Below, in pieces: positions 22,861 through 34,999 of a stretch of DNA of 64,000 bases. A program made the translations under genes and the position numbers. Source of the DNA: Symsagittifera roscoffensis (taxonomy: Eukaryota; Xenacoelomorpha; Acoela; Convolutidae); assembly GCF_963678635.1 (NCBI RefSeq), contig NW_026970868.1, positions 61,927-125,926 of the forward strand, in the 5' to 3' direction. How positions within the stretch are numbered: the stretch's first letter is position 1; each line of letters opens with the position of its first letter. The notes under the pieces are model-generated. The model had not been told where the DNA came from. It was given only the letters and a program-made list of their open reading frames with translations, and made no database searches.

Positions 22861-25074
22861 GGATATTTGTAAAACATCGTCTAATTGAAAGGTTTTTCCT
22901 AGTTGCCATTTCAAAGATTTCCCTGTTTATAGATTATAAATGTGTTCATAGAGAAATGCATTATTAAGCAGATAATGGGGGTTGATTTATAAAGAATTAT
23001 TGTTTTCTACTGTTTTTTGACAATATCAAAACAATTGATAACTGACCTGGAAAAATTGAAAAAATGTATGTTTGTGCTAACCTTTGAAAGTTTCAAGGTA
23101 AAAATATACATCAATCTCAAACAAAATCTTACTTTTTTTCGAGAAAGTCAAATTTTAAACAGAAATATAATTTCATCAGGATGAGAAATTTTTTCAAAGA
23201 CTTTTAGCAAAGGACTTATGGAATTTATTCAGCTTCGGACTCTTGAACGTTCGTTGCAACGATACAATTTTCCATTTGAAATTCAATTTTCAGGTAAAAA
23301 TTTGTTCAAATTGGATTACTTTGGCAGATAGTAGACAAAGCACAAACTGAGAAAGCGCTAAAATGAGATAGAAACTCAATTTAATTCTATAGGAGTTTCG
23401 AGATAATTTAACTGAAATTTAGCTTATAAAGTATAACTTGAGAAAAAATCCGACATGAAAATTGTCAAAGATTTGTATTTATGTGTAATTAATCAGAAAA
23501 GTTTGTTATCATTTGATATATTAGGTAACTTTATTTGAAGAATCAGATGTTTTGAGGATAATTTTTGTAATGTAAACCCAATCCGACATCTTTTGGAAGA
23601 ATATACATGAAGCATAAATCAAAAATTTACATCTCATTTACATCTCAGATCTACATTTCATTATTTTTACCATAGAGTTGTTCGCTGAATAGAAATCGGG
23701 AAAACATAAAATTGATCCAGTTTCCACCTTGATTTCTTTTGCTAAATCAGTTTTTTGAGACGCGCTCTCTTAGAAGTTTTCAGATATTGTAGATGTTAGG
23801 AACTAGGTTCCCTTGCGTACTTCCGGAGTTTTCAGATAAAAACTAATAGAGCTACTCTTAATTTGTTCTTAAATCGTAAGAAAACTCCTTTATTTTTTCA
23901 TTCCTTACCTATGCTTAATTAGCTCTGATTCTTTCTCACTTGGAATTTTTCGAGAAAACTTCAGTCGTAAATTAAGAATAAAAACCGATTTAATAACTAT
24001 TTTGCCAGAAAAAAAAACAGTTATTGATCGCTAAAGTTGTATTTTTGCTTAATAGTTTACTGTAGCAACTAAACACTTAACTTTGAGGAAGACATTTACA
24101 ATTTTTGTCGTAATAATCAGACGGTATGAGTTCTAATTTCATCTCTGCCAGCAATCTGTTCGTTCAATTGATACATTTTTCCTCCTAAATTCTCCAGTTC
24201 TGACTAAATTTTCCTGCAAAGTGAGTTCAATAGCGAGAAAATGTGTAAAGCAGAAAGCAAGAATAACCTTAAAACAAAGAATATTTCCACGGAAAATCTT
24301 GAAAATTATGTTGCAGAAGCAACAGAGAGATAATCATCAGTTATGAAAATGATTTTTTTTTGAATTGGAGTCATTAAGAAAACTATATTCCATTTATAGT
24401 CAATTTTAGCAATTAACTGCTCATTTTTCATTGATTCGAAATTCATTGTTAGTAATGTGAAAAATTTCTCAGAAAATTTAATTTTTGTCCGAATTTGTTT
24501 TTATCATTGAGAAAAAACTGAGGAGTTAATTCATGGAGTTTGATATGGAAATTCGTAGAACATTGCTCTTAAAGTTCATTTAAACTGAAAGTCCTATTTT
24601 AATTCTCCCTGAATTGGACAAAAATCAGTTAATTACCAAAACAATTGGAAAACGGAAAATTTTGAGTAGATTCGATTAATTTTTTTTGTTTTCTAAAAAA
24701 ATGATTAATTTCACTATTTTCCCGAGAAATTGGTAGTTTCAATATTGATTCAGCTATAATGAGCTTTGTTTCTAAAGTTGAGAGCATTATTTAACCCGCC
24801 TACTAGGCCAAATTATAATAAAACTTATCGTATTTCAATATTTTGTTTGAAAGTTTTGGTTTATTTATTTTGTTTTATTCAAATTTTTGTATCAATGTCT
24901 CAACATGATGCCATTTCAGATACAATTTGAGCTCATTTTTAAACACTGTACGTATGTATACTGTTTCAATTAGATCAGAAGCAGTAAAGAAATTCACCAA
25001 AACTATGAGATTTCCTCAATTTTTTCAAAAACTTGAAATTTTTGCAATTTTTTCCAAAAACTTAAAACTTTTGC
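22861..25074. other. Right arm spacer of P2, nothing coding recognised
   Basis: About 2.2 kb of AT-rich DNA where P1 would have polB. Beyond the duplicated block ending near 24020, no coding match to the structural genes or polymerase was found in any frame by eye. Confidence 0.45.
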
Positions 25075-25598
25075 ATTTTTTTTCTAAAAACCTTGTTCAT
25101 TTCGAAGTTTCAGTAGGTTTTAGCATATTTTCAGGCAGATAGAAAGTAAGATTATCCAATAAAATAGGTCGAATTATGCTAAATTTATTGTGTTTTGAAG
25201 TTTTTTTGCAAATTCATCAATTTTTTCGATAAAAATTCAAAGTGTTTACCCAAAACTTCTTACCATTGAATTACCATGTACCAAAAAACTATTTAAAAAC
25301 CCTTCATTCTACAACTTACACGTAATTAACAATTAATTTTTTCCAATTAGGTAACGCGCGCCGAAATTTTTGCGAAAAAAATAGACATTTCCACACAAAA
25401 ACCAAAAAAATTTCGATTTTCTTACCAATTTCTTGCCATCACACAAACCAAAAAACCTTACCATTGGTATTTCCTATCTTAATACATTGTAGACTCTATA
25501 CCCAATCTTAACCATAGCTGGATGACCGGATGATCTATTCTTTATCTTAATACACGGGGGTCACCCACCAAACCCCCCTCAACCCCCCTCACTACACT
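25075..25598 (-). repeat. Right terminal inverted repeat of P2
   Basis: The inner 360 bp pairs with 8220-8560. The outer part holds Polinton-type sub-terminal motifs also seen in P1: CCTATCTTAATACATT, GATGACCGGATGATC, CTTAATACACGGGGGTC and C-tracts. The end ACTACACT (25591-25598) is followed by TAAGCC; the left counterpart is lost, so no target duplication can be checked. Confidence 0.7.
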
Positions 25599-25769
25599 TA
25601 AGCCACAACCTCTACTACTCGTTTTTCCGAAAAATCTCAGTTGTACTGAGACTAACTGATATTAAATCAGGGTCAAGTAGAAAAATGATTTTGTGGGTCA
25701 AGGTACCCAGATATGACAGAACAGAAATAGGAGCTTCAAGCTAATTACAAAAAAAAATAAATTACAATT

Positions 25770-26190
25770 ATTGAAAAAGTGATATGTCAACTGTTTTTTA
25801 TGTAACAAAAACACAAAACCACACAAAGATCATCTGTGTTTTTTCCCAGCATTAATCATGTATATGAACGGGCACAAAGATCTCGATTTTCATACTTCCA
25901 GGTACTTAACTAAACTAACTAAACTTATAACAACAATTAATCAAGATCCCGAAAACTTTTGTGGAGTTTCTGTTAGAGACTGACCTGTGTTCGAAGAAAT
26001 TATGCATAGAAACATCTCAAGGTACGATTTCGATATTCCAGAAGAAGAGTATGAAGGAGAGCTAGCTCATTGAAGTATTGAACGATTTGTTTAAACAGTT
26101 AACTTTGGTAATGTTCAACAACCATATCATTCGTAAAAACAAACTTGACATTTTGACATTTTTTAAGTGCCTGAAGTAAATTTGAAAATT
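25770..26190 (+). pseudogene. polB internal fragment
   Basis: A frame with three stops reads ENFCGVSVRD, RYDFDIPEEEYEGEL and a FFKC end. This matches the middle of the Polinton polymerase (P1 blocks KQFRGVSMDN and YDIDIEDGDFVGEL). An upstream stretch from 25790 matches the join region before it. It lies just outside the P2 right end and is a third polymerase lineage or a displaced piece. Confidence 0.6.
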
Positions 26191-27328
26191 TTAACAGATA
26201 TCTCTTACGAAGCAAAGACCTAGTTAAATAAATTTAGCCACAAACGCATATAAGCTTCGAGGACATTTTTTGAAAAACCTATTGGATTCTGAATTGGCTG
26301 AAATGTATGCGGCGTTGAACTACTTCGGATTTCCTGACAATTCATGCGTTGCGGACAAAATCTTTGGCTGAAAATGAAATCATTTAAAAAAAAATTTCCA
26401 TATATACTTTCCAAAAAAGACGAAAGCCACACTATCCGTATTAAAGTTCAGGGGAAAAACTATTTTGGCATAAACTGAATGGCCAAGTGAATGCATCAAA
26501 CATACAACCTTTGATATCGCGTTGTATTTTAACTCTCTAGGTTACAGTAAAATCCAGGCAACCCATCTTCCTTGCAAAGACCCAAGGTTTTTGCTCGACA
26601 TAAATGGCTTGCTCCGATGGCTCTTTTAGCTCTTTTATTTGTTTTCAAAAAAGCATTTTTAACGAACAGTTCATGGTCTTGTTTTTATCCAGACCTTCCT
26701 TAAGCTCAACACGACCATTGTCACTTACTTTTTCTTCAATCTTACCATTCACCGAAATTTCAAGTAAATCAAAGGAGTTGCTGGGCCCTGTGCAACGCAC
26801 GCTGAACAGAAACTTCCTTTCTTTCAAGTATTTTTCATTTTAATTTATTTTTTGAATTTTTGGTTTCAAAGCACTAACTCAAGCATCAAGAATTAAGTCA
26901 ACAAGAGAACCATCCAGCAAAGATTTTGGAAAAACTAGTGCTAAATCATAGCACATGAGTCTCATTAGCAGTTTTGTGGTGTGTAGTTTTTGTCCAGATT
27001 TCTGGAATAAGCTTCCAAGAAGTCTTAGTGTATGAGTCGTGAAAACAGATTTGACCAATCTCGACGCCGGAACAAGTAACTCTGTTAATTCTCTAAGTTA
27101 CTCTCTTTTCGCCGTGTTTAGGTAGCATAATGAGAAATTCAAGCTCATCCACTTCACAAAGAACGAATTTCAGCCCAAAAAATCTTACTCCTTATTCCTT
27201 ATACTTTTTTGAGGTTGTTATCAGAGCAAGAACACTTCTAAAACTAGTTATGATATTCTGGCTAATTTACGCCTTCAAATAAACATTTCTCAGTTTTTGG
27301 CCTTTTTATTGCATTTTTTTATTGCAAC
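26191..27328. other. Unassigned region, degenerate ORFs only
   Basis: Short frames on both strands, none over 80 codons. A minus frame at 26645-26827 has a regular beta-like pattern (LFSVRCTGPSNSFDLLEISVN) and could be a remnant exon. No family is recognised. Confidence 0.3.
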
Positions 27329-27553
27329 TTTTCGATTTCAGCAAAAAAGAACCAATTTTTTCTACACGTTTTGCTCGTTTTCTCTGCAAATATTTAAGAT
27401 ATGGGGTTCAAATTTTGTTAAAAGGTAGATAAAACAAATTGCACATGTTTTATCTACCTTTTAACAAAATTTGAACCCCGTATCTTAAATATTTGCAGAG
27501 AAAACGAGCAAAACGTGTAGAAAAAATCTGTTCTTTTTTGCTGAAATCGAAAA
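27329..27553. repeat. 225-bp near-perfect hairpin (foldback/MITE-like)
   Basis: Arms 27329-27435 and 27447-27553 are reverse complements of about 105 bp with very few mismatches (for example ATGGGG against CCCCGT). The loop of about 11 bp contains TTGCACAT. No ORF. It probably is a small foldback element; its RNA would form a very long hairpin. Confidence 0.75.
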
Positions 27554-28011
27554 TGTGCATCATGAAACAACTATAATCATGAAGCAATGAAAAAAAACGT
27601 TATAAATTGAATTGCTTTGAAAACTGTTAAAACAATTTTTTCCCATTTTTGACATATGCCAACGTCTACGAAAAGCATAAATAATAAGCAATTCAGATCG
27701 AAGACAAAATGGGCAAACAAAAGGGATTATAAGCAATTATTATCGATTATAATGGATTTTTCTGCAAAACTAATGAATTAGAAATTTGGATACAAGTAAT
27801 CGATTATACTCGGTTATAATGTATTATAAGTGATTGTGTTTGATTTCAAAAAGAGAGATTATAATCGGTTATTAATTGATAAAAATTAAGACTGGTAGTT
27901 AACTCTGGTACTTAAAATAAGACTGGTACTTAAAATAAGACTGGTACTTAAATCATATTACCGCTTTAAACTGGATGCAGGTCGTTACTTCTATATCAAG
28001 ATCGACTTACC
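27554..28011. other. Spacer with 18-bp tandem repeat
   Basis: Three copies of a unit AAGACTGGTACTTAAAAT stand at about 27891-27952, the first less perfect. Otherwise AT-rich with no gene. Confidence 0.5.
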
Positions 28012-30754
28012 TGGGCTTTGTCGAGTTCCTTTTGATCCTTGGTTTGCTGGTGCTCCTTGAGGTTTCTGATTTATTGATGTTCCCTGTTTCGTGGCGTTTC
28101 CTACGCTCGGTGTTTTCGTGATATGCCCTGTGCTCACTGTGTTCGCTTGTTTGGAGGGCATCCCTGTGAGAAATGGTGGGTTTTTATTTGTTATCCCTGG
28201 TTTCGTGGTAGTCCCTGCGTTACCCCGTTCTAAGGTGTTTTCTGTGCCACTTGCTTCAGTGGTGCTCCTTGAAGTTTGCGGCTCTCTCCGTTGACTCCTG
28301 TTGCGTTGACTTGAGCGATTTTGCCTTGCCGAGCCGGCCACTTGGTCTCGATAAAAGCCACTTTGCTCTGCATAGTGGGCTTGATTTAAGCGAGTTTGAT
28401 CTGCCAATTGCTCTGCAATAAATTCTCTCATTGATAAAAACCCCACACCAATTTGTATTTCGACCGTTTCAAGCCTCTGTGACAGCTCATTTGTTTTCCT
28501 CTCATTTTCACGTTGAGAGTTAAGTAATTGTCGAATAGCTTCTAGTTGTTGTTTGGACTCTTCTTCCAAACTAACCGCTTCAGATTGCAGTTCTAACAAG
28601 ATTTCGTCGTGTTTGCGAGAATCCTGACCTTTTTCCAACTCAACGATTTTTGAGTTTATTCCAATTAACTTGTTTTGAAAAATTTGTCCGAGTTCGTCAA
28701 ATTTAGAGTCCATTGTAGCGTTTAATTCGGCGCTCATTTCTTCTCTAAAGGTTTCCCTTTGTGCTAACAAGCTGGCTTCCTCTTGCTGCTTAAATTTCTG
28801 AAGATCTTGCTCCCTAAAAAGGTCATAAACGACTCAGAAAAAATTCTTCAAAAAAAATGGCACACTAATTCAAAAAAGTATGTGTTACGGCTTCCATATA
28901 AAATGCACATTCAAAACAGCAATTATTGTGAATTCGCTGCATATTCATTGAAACAGTTAAAATCAGTTTTGAATCCAGATACTTTTGGTTGCAATATTTT
29001 GTTAGTTGAACCGTTATTTTTTAGTTGGTTTACCAAAACTAGAAATTTATTTTTTATTTTTTTTAGTTTTTACTTTCCATTATTTTTTTTTGATAAAAAT
29101 CTAAAAAAACTAAAACCAATAATTTTTCAAAACTTTATAAAGACTTATTATCGTCAAAAGGGAAATTTTTTTGGAGAATGTTTTACAAGTTTTTGCAATC
29201 TTCAAAATTATCGAGTCTCTCCCAAAAAGATTAAATTTAGCCATGATTCACCACCTTCAAATAAGTAATCAAACCCACTTTGTGTTTTTCGGTATTCACC
29301 AGCAACTGTTATATAATTTCAAAATAAAATTATCTTTGTTCAAAAGGTTACTTTTTGCTGCTATTTTGGAAAATTTAAACATTTAAAACTATTTAAATTG
29401 AGAAACATTAAAAATTTGAAGAGCTGAAAATATAACTAATGTTATTGGTCCGAATGAAAAATGGGGAGGAACTTTGTTTTTGGGTGTTTTAGTTTTTTTT
29501 TTCATTTTTTCTTATTTTTTAATTTACACGCAGCTACCGCACACAATCATCGGAGAGAGTTGAATGATTTATCATATTGAAGCACTTTGAACCGTAATTT
29601 GAACGAATGTGAAAACTTTGTAAAAAAAATTTCGCAGTGTCAAGAAAAACCGTTTTCAAAGTTTTGAAGTCTTCAAATATTTTCCTAGTTATTTAGCATC
29701 TTTTCTCAATTTGGGTATTTTTTGTGAATGTCGAATATGCCCAACTTCAATTTTTTGTTCATACCCTTTTATTACACCACGCTGAAGAAATGACACTGAC
29801 GTGAAAAAAATTGTGTTGTTTTTTAAGACTATGGTCGCAAAATTCTGGGCTACTTGCTTACTAACCGGCTATTCTTGAAATGATAAAAAAATTTATGGTT
29901 TGCTTTTGTTAGTGGAAAAAATAGTTGATTTTATGGTATTTTCTATGTGATCAGTTTTGTTTTAAGAATTTTCTCTATTAATTTTCATGAAAACACATAA
30001 GTTTTATTAGTAGTCTTAGTCAAACTTAGTTATCTTGAAAATACTAACGTGGCTGGAGCTAAAAGAAGAAAACAAAAGTGTGGAAAAGACAACATAATTA
30101 TACCAAATTTTGATATAGTAAAATTAATGGGAACTTAAAAGATAACACAGTGATGAATTTTTGTGTGATGAAAATGAAATGAACTTACTTGAATTGCTCG
30201 CTGTCTGCTCAGTTGATGCCGGTTCCCTGTCAAATTGAGTCTTGTTATTAAAAGTTTACGACCAATATAAGATTTTCTAGACAAACTTTTTACAGTATTT
30301 GTCATTTTTTCAAGTTTCCTCAATTTTTACATATCCTTTTTCTCCGATCAATTCTTCTAAACGGTTTGTTTTCCTCGGGTCAATTAAAATTGGTCATTAA
30401 ATCACAATTGAATTTGAATGTTTTTTAAAACTTTTTGAGATCACATACCCAGCAAACAGAAATCATCTTTTTCAAATGGCTCTGAGAGTAACACGGGCAT
30501 ATCATTCAGAAAAAGTTTATATTGTAATGAATACTTGAATGAATAGTAGAATACGCCCTTATAAAACAGTTTGATACAACTAACATCTAAAATCATTAGT
30601 CTGTCTGAAAATATATGTTGGATGGCAAAAGAGGCAATATCATATAATTTCAACATAAAAATCTAATCGGCGACATAATTTTGACCTGTTTTTTGACGAT
30701 CGAAATAAAAAAATCGAATCAATTTCACTTACACTTTACTAGTCCCGCTGCCCA
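28012..30754 (-). CDS. Multi-exon gene: MGSGTSK start, coiled coil, Gln/Thr-rich tail
   Basis: Proposed minus-strand exons: 30754-30732 (ATG; MGSGTSK, then donor GTAAGT), 30600-30449 (acceptor TTTTCAGACAG; donor GTATGT), 30226-30189 (acceptor TTTGACAG; donor GTAAGT) and about 28809-28012 (acceptor AG after a T-run; donor CAG/GTAAGT). Phases fit: 23, 152 and 38 nt give an open frame without stops. The N-terminus fits an N-myristoylation signal. The long exon has a Glu/Gln/Leu-rich coiled coil (first ~130 residues), then a basic Arg/Ser/Gln stretch and a Thr/Asn/Pro/Gly-rich end. More exons should lie left of 28012. It may be a host gene or a Gag-like protein; not recognised. Confidence 0.4.
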
Positions 30755-33713
30755 TTTTGTCAGATTGTCGTTGCGTCGTTTCGTTAGATTGTCGTTTTAT
30801 AAAGAAGTTGTTGTAGTCTTTGACCAAATAATAAATATAGTGGTCCACTCCTTTCAGTTCAAGGGTGAACTTCGTAAGAAGTTGGCAGAGCGGATGTAAA
30901 AAAATGCACATTTTTTTGTTAGTTGTAGATTTCTCTGTTTTGAGAATTTTTCTAGCTTCAGTTTTTCAATCATTAATAAACTAGAAAATTTATGTCAAAC
31001 AAATAGTTTTATAAAGACGTTGTACGACGCCTTATCAAGATGGGTCCCAGGTATATAAGTTATCCTAATTTAAAAAGCTGTCAAGCAAGTTGAATTATTT
31101 CGATGATACCGAATGACTCTTGCGGCATTATGTTGTTTGGTATCAATTCTTGGAGGAGAAACAATTTTGGATCGAAGATCTCAAATGTTTTTTGAATTTT
31201 TTTCTAGCAAGTTATTCAAATGTGTAATTTCGCAGAGGACGAAAACACTTTATCTCTAAGGTAACTATGTTTATGGTTTGAAGGTCTCGCAAGATGTTCC
31301 GGTCGGCAATCAGTTATTTTTTATTGTCAGTCAGGTAGAATATGGCTGCCTTGTAGAGAAGAATTTTGTTAAAATCGAAAAAAATCAATTAATAAAAAAA
31401 TATGCCGCAGTAATAAATTTTTGCTGTAATTTTAGGACAGATGATAGTGAACAGTCCTTTTTAGGAAACGTCGTGAAATCGTCTCAAGAATTTGTTCTTA
31501 GATATTTTGTTGGAAACTCTGATATCAATCAAATTCGGAAAAATTGATTTTTCTTGCTATTTTTATGCGTGCTTTTGTTTTCATAGAACTTTGTTTTTAA
31601 ATAAACAAGGCTGTGTTTTTGATCACCCCTGGATACATTTTACCTTGGATTTTTTTTGGCAACGCTCTTTTATGTTTTTTGTTTTTCAATTTTCTTTTCT
31701 CTTTTTTTTACCGTATATACGACCTATTTTCAAATTCAATTTTAAAATTTCAAAATATTTCAAGCTAGGACATTAATTTTTGACATCCCTTGCACAAAAA
31801 AAAGCAGAAAAGAAATTGATTGTTGAATATCTTGTTTGTTCATTTGCTGATTTTTATACTCACTAAAGAAACAGATTTTTAGACAAATATTAACAATGTT
31901 TGATTAGCTAAAATAATCTAATAAAATCTGTTAATTTTCTTGAGACGGCATAAGCGTTTTGTATTAACTCAATTTTGATTACGCTCCAACAAATTGCCAT
32001 AAGAGTCGATTACGCTTTGATTAATTTCGTTTGGTTTTAGCATTTACAAGTTAGTGAATAGAACTGTCCAGATGTGATGTTAGTTTTGAGTTTATACGAC
32101 TATGTTTTGGTTGGTTTTGGTCGATAAATAATGACTTTTGACTACTCTTTTTTCATTTTTCTCTGATAGTCTGGTGTTGCTCGCCCATGTCATATTGAAA
32201 AATTACTTTAATGCAGATGTAATTTCTGAACTGCTATTTTTTGCATGCATTTTTTGCACAAATAAGGGAAATTTTCTAGAAAATTTTCTAAGACTTTCTA
32301 AAAAAACTTCTAAAAAATTAATCTGGAAAACAAACTGCTCGCGCAAACTGTCAGATGCTAGCCGTTCTGAGATTTTTTTCACTCTTTTTCTTTATTGTCT
32401 TATTCCCCACACGCTATGTAAAGATGCAAGAAGTGATATTATCTTTTTATTAAGACCAAATTGTTTGCCTCAATTGAAATCGGAATGGCTTAGTTTGTCG
32501 GATGCGCGCTTAGTTTTTAAAAGTTTTTTTGATATGAAATAAGATAATTTCTATAATTTGACCTCAAGACGACAAAACGACCAGATTTTTCGAACGGTAT
32601 AAAAAAATTTTGTTATAATTGTTTAGATGAAATAGGAAACTAATTCGAATAAAAACACAGCCCATTGCTAGAAATTTTGTAACTTATTTGGATAGTCATA
32701 TTCATAAAAATTCTCGTATTAATATTGATTACTGAATGACCCAGTTGCCTTTTGCTGAAAGTGATAACGTTTTTTGTATAAGAAAAATCAACGTTTGGAG
32801 TTTTTGTTTGACTTTTGCAAATTGAACCTTTTTTGTGAAAATGAGTGGATTCAATATAAGAATTTACGCAATCAGTTAATATTTTACTGGTAAGCAGGTG
32901 CGATCTCAAAGTAAAATTCATGCAGAAGACGAGGTTTGTCCCAAAAAAAACCGATAATATATCTGTCACTTATTTTCGGAAATGGGATCAACATTTTAGA
33001 GATGCCTAAACTTGATTCTTGAAAGCTGATTTGAAATGTTTAAAAAGAGCAAAATCCCGACGAAAGTCAATTTGTTGCGACTGAGTTCTACACAGTTTCT
33101 CTAAACCGCTGTCCAGAACAACCGCGGTTTTTTCAACGTCAGCAACTGTTTCCATATTTCAGGATCCGGGTGATGTTTCTTTCAGAAAGTTGATGTAATC
33201 AATTTGTCTTAAGCAAGTAAAAAAGGAAAACTAAAACATTTTTTGATGTTAAGTCTTTCCAAATTAAGACTTCTCAAAAACTTCACGCTTAGGAAAGTGG
33301 GAACTTGAAAACATCATTTATAGATATAATTTCTGAACTGCTATTTTTGTATGCATTTTTTGCTCAAATATGGGAAATTTTGCTAGAAAAGTTGAAAAAA
33401 AATCTAGAAAACAAACTGCTCGCACAAATTGTAGTTGTGAGTTTTTTTCCACCTTTTCTTTTTTGTTTCATCCCCAACAGGCAACTTAAAGATGCAAGAA
33501 TAGATATTATCTTTTTGATAAGACCAATTTGTTAGCCTCAATCGAAATTGTAATGGCTTATTTTGTCGGATGCGCGCTAGAAAAATTGTTTATATTGGCT
33601 ATATTGGCTTATTGGTTATTTTGCAAGTCTCGTTTTTTCTCAAAGTTATTGAGCGGGCGCATGCTCCTGTTTTTTCGGGTTGCGGCTGCGATAAAACTGA
33701 CTCCTAGGACTTT
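30755..33713. other. Spacer with a degenerate direct repeat pair
   Basis: About 3 kb without a convincing gene. Segments 32215-32520 and 33320-33580 are related direct repeats (shared blocks such as TTTCTGAACTGCTATTTTT, AGATGCAAGAA and TTGTCGGATGCGCGC). Open frames here are T-rich and hydrophobic and look like chance ORFs. Confidence 0.4.
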
Positions 33714-34159
33714 TTAAATATTTCTCCTGTACAGTATTGAGTCATCCTCGATCTCCGTATTAGTTTCTTTCTTGAGTGTAGCTAGTGTGGAATGTATTGC
33801 GGTCATCGTGGGTAGTTTCACATTTGGATGTGTTTCCTCCTGAGTTGTCGTATTCAGGTCCACGTGGCTGACGCAGTATTCATAAGTTTCCTTTGTTTCA
33901 ATTGACAGTTCCGTTTGTGTGTCCGTGTTATGTGTTTTTGGCTCCGTTTGTATGTACGATGATGTTTTTATCGGTTTGTTTGTTTGAATATTTGTAGTTT
34001 CATCATCAACGTTTGGTCCCATAGTTTTTGTTTTGCTGGAACTTTCGTTGGTGTCACTGAAAACAATTTTCGACAAAGTGGTTGCTTTTTCTTATCCGTT
34101 GCACGTTTTGTATTCTCTCTTGCGTCCTTGATTATGGCAGGTTTTGTTGTGTTGTCCAT
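33714..34159 (-). pseudogene. Thr/Lys/Glu-rich polar region downstream of pol
   Basis: Two overlapping minus frames (to 34159) are rich in Thr, Lys, Glu and Asn with no stops for about 120 codons. It lies where the 3' part of pol or an extra ORF of the retrotransposon would be. No integrase signature (zinc HHCC or DDE) is visible. Identity is unclear. Confidence 0.25.
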
Positions 34160-34415
34160 GTGGCTTGTCTGAATGTCCTTTGGCCATCTGGACTCTGAGA
34201 GAATCTCCTGTCGATCAAGTTCTCCCTGCCACTTATCCGTCCCCTGGCTGGTTCCGCTGCGATTTGTCTCATCCTCTTTTGGGATAAACCAATCCTTGAA
34301 GATTACTGCGCTTTTTCATATTCCTTCGTTTCGTCCCGGATTGCATGAAATTGACAAGTTCAGTTTTACTTTTGAGAGTTTCAGTTTCCGACTGATTTTT
34401 AAAATAAATTGTGAG

Positions 34416-34990
34416 CTAAAGGTTGAGGTTGGGTATATGACCGCTTATGGGGTGAGTGAAATTTTTGGAATATACTTGAGAATTAGATTGCCTTAATAGT
34501 GTTCTTTCAGTTTCGGCGCAATTTTTGATCAGCCGATACGGTGCCAGTTTTTTATTGGCAAGTTGGTTTAAAATTAAGTTGTCAAACATCTCAAGATTAG
34601 TTATGAATGAGTTGATTGACGCCGCAACAAAGTCCTTAACGTACTCACTAGGAGGTATTGCTAATTCAAACGGGTTTTGGGACATGAAGTCATCTAACCC
34701 CATTTTTATTTCCTGCCAAATGTTTCATGTCAAAATTGAAAGGGTTCAACGGATCTATCCATCTCGTGAGTCTAATTTGACTTGATTTCGATTGTTGGCT
34801 TGCGTTTAATGCGCTGATCAAAGCTTGGTGATCGGTACTGACTGTGAAGTTCTTCCCGTATGAGTAGTATTTGTAGTGTTCGATTGGCTCATTGAGCACC
34901 AAGAGTTCTATCTCATTTACAGAGGACTTTTTTCCAATGAATTTGGGAATCTTGACGCATATGTGATTGCTAACCACGTTCAGATGTATT
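34416..34990 (-). pseudogene. pol: RNase H domain and trailing pol of Ty3/gypsy element
   Basis: 34977-34690 reads YSYGKNFTVSTDHQALISAL and LTRWIDPLNPFNFDMKHLAG, the typical RNase H block with its conserved Asp in TDH and the arginine-tryptophan run of gypsy-type elements. After a short break, 34703-34416 continues with a helical pol linker (DDFMSQNPFELAIPP). It removes RNA from the RNA:DNA hybrid in working elements. This copy is inactive. Confidence 0.75.
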
Positions 34991-34999
34991 TTGTTCTAG

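Larger units (their letters stand above)
16600..24020. repeat. 3-4 kb tandem duplication inside P2
   Basis: Unit 1 (about 16600-19990) and unit 2 (about 19920-24020) share, in order: gene X end, CArG promoter, gene V, gene R, CCAAT array, and the GTGTTCATAGAG block. Offsets are about 3320 bp at gene X, 3180 at V and R, 3110 at the CCAAT arrays and 3570-4110 afterwards, showing several later indels. Confidence 0.75.
8220..25598. mobile_element. Degenerate Polinton/Maverick 'P2' (left tip truncated)
   Basis: Inverted repeats at 8220-8560 and 25075-25435 match each other over about 340 bp. The right arm continues to 25598, where the sequence ends in ACTACACT, the Polinton-type ACT terminus. The outer ~170 bp is missing at the left. 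Inside are a family B DNA polymerase pseudogene, divergent promoters and small genes in the same order as the right arm of P1. Capsid, protease, integrase and ATPase genes are absent, and a 3-4 kb tandem duplication fills the right half. It could not move on its own. Confidence 0.75.

Noticed and set aside
28783-29268. Phe/Lys-rich plus frame of 161 codons
   Set aside because: T- and A-rich DNA, overlaps the intron of the proposed minus-strand gene, no conserved features.
32138-33717. Two hydrophobic plus frames with shared blocks
   Set aside because: They are a degenerate direct repeat in T-rich DNA with stops and no conserved reading frame.
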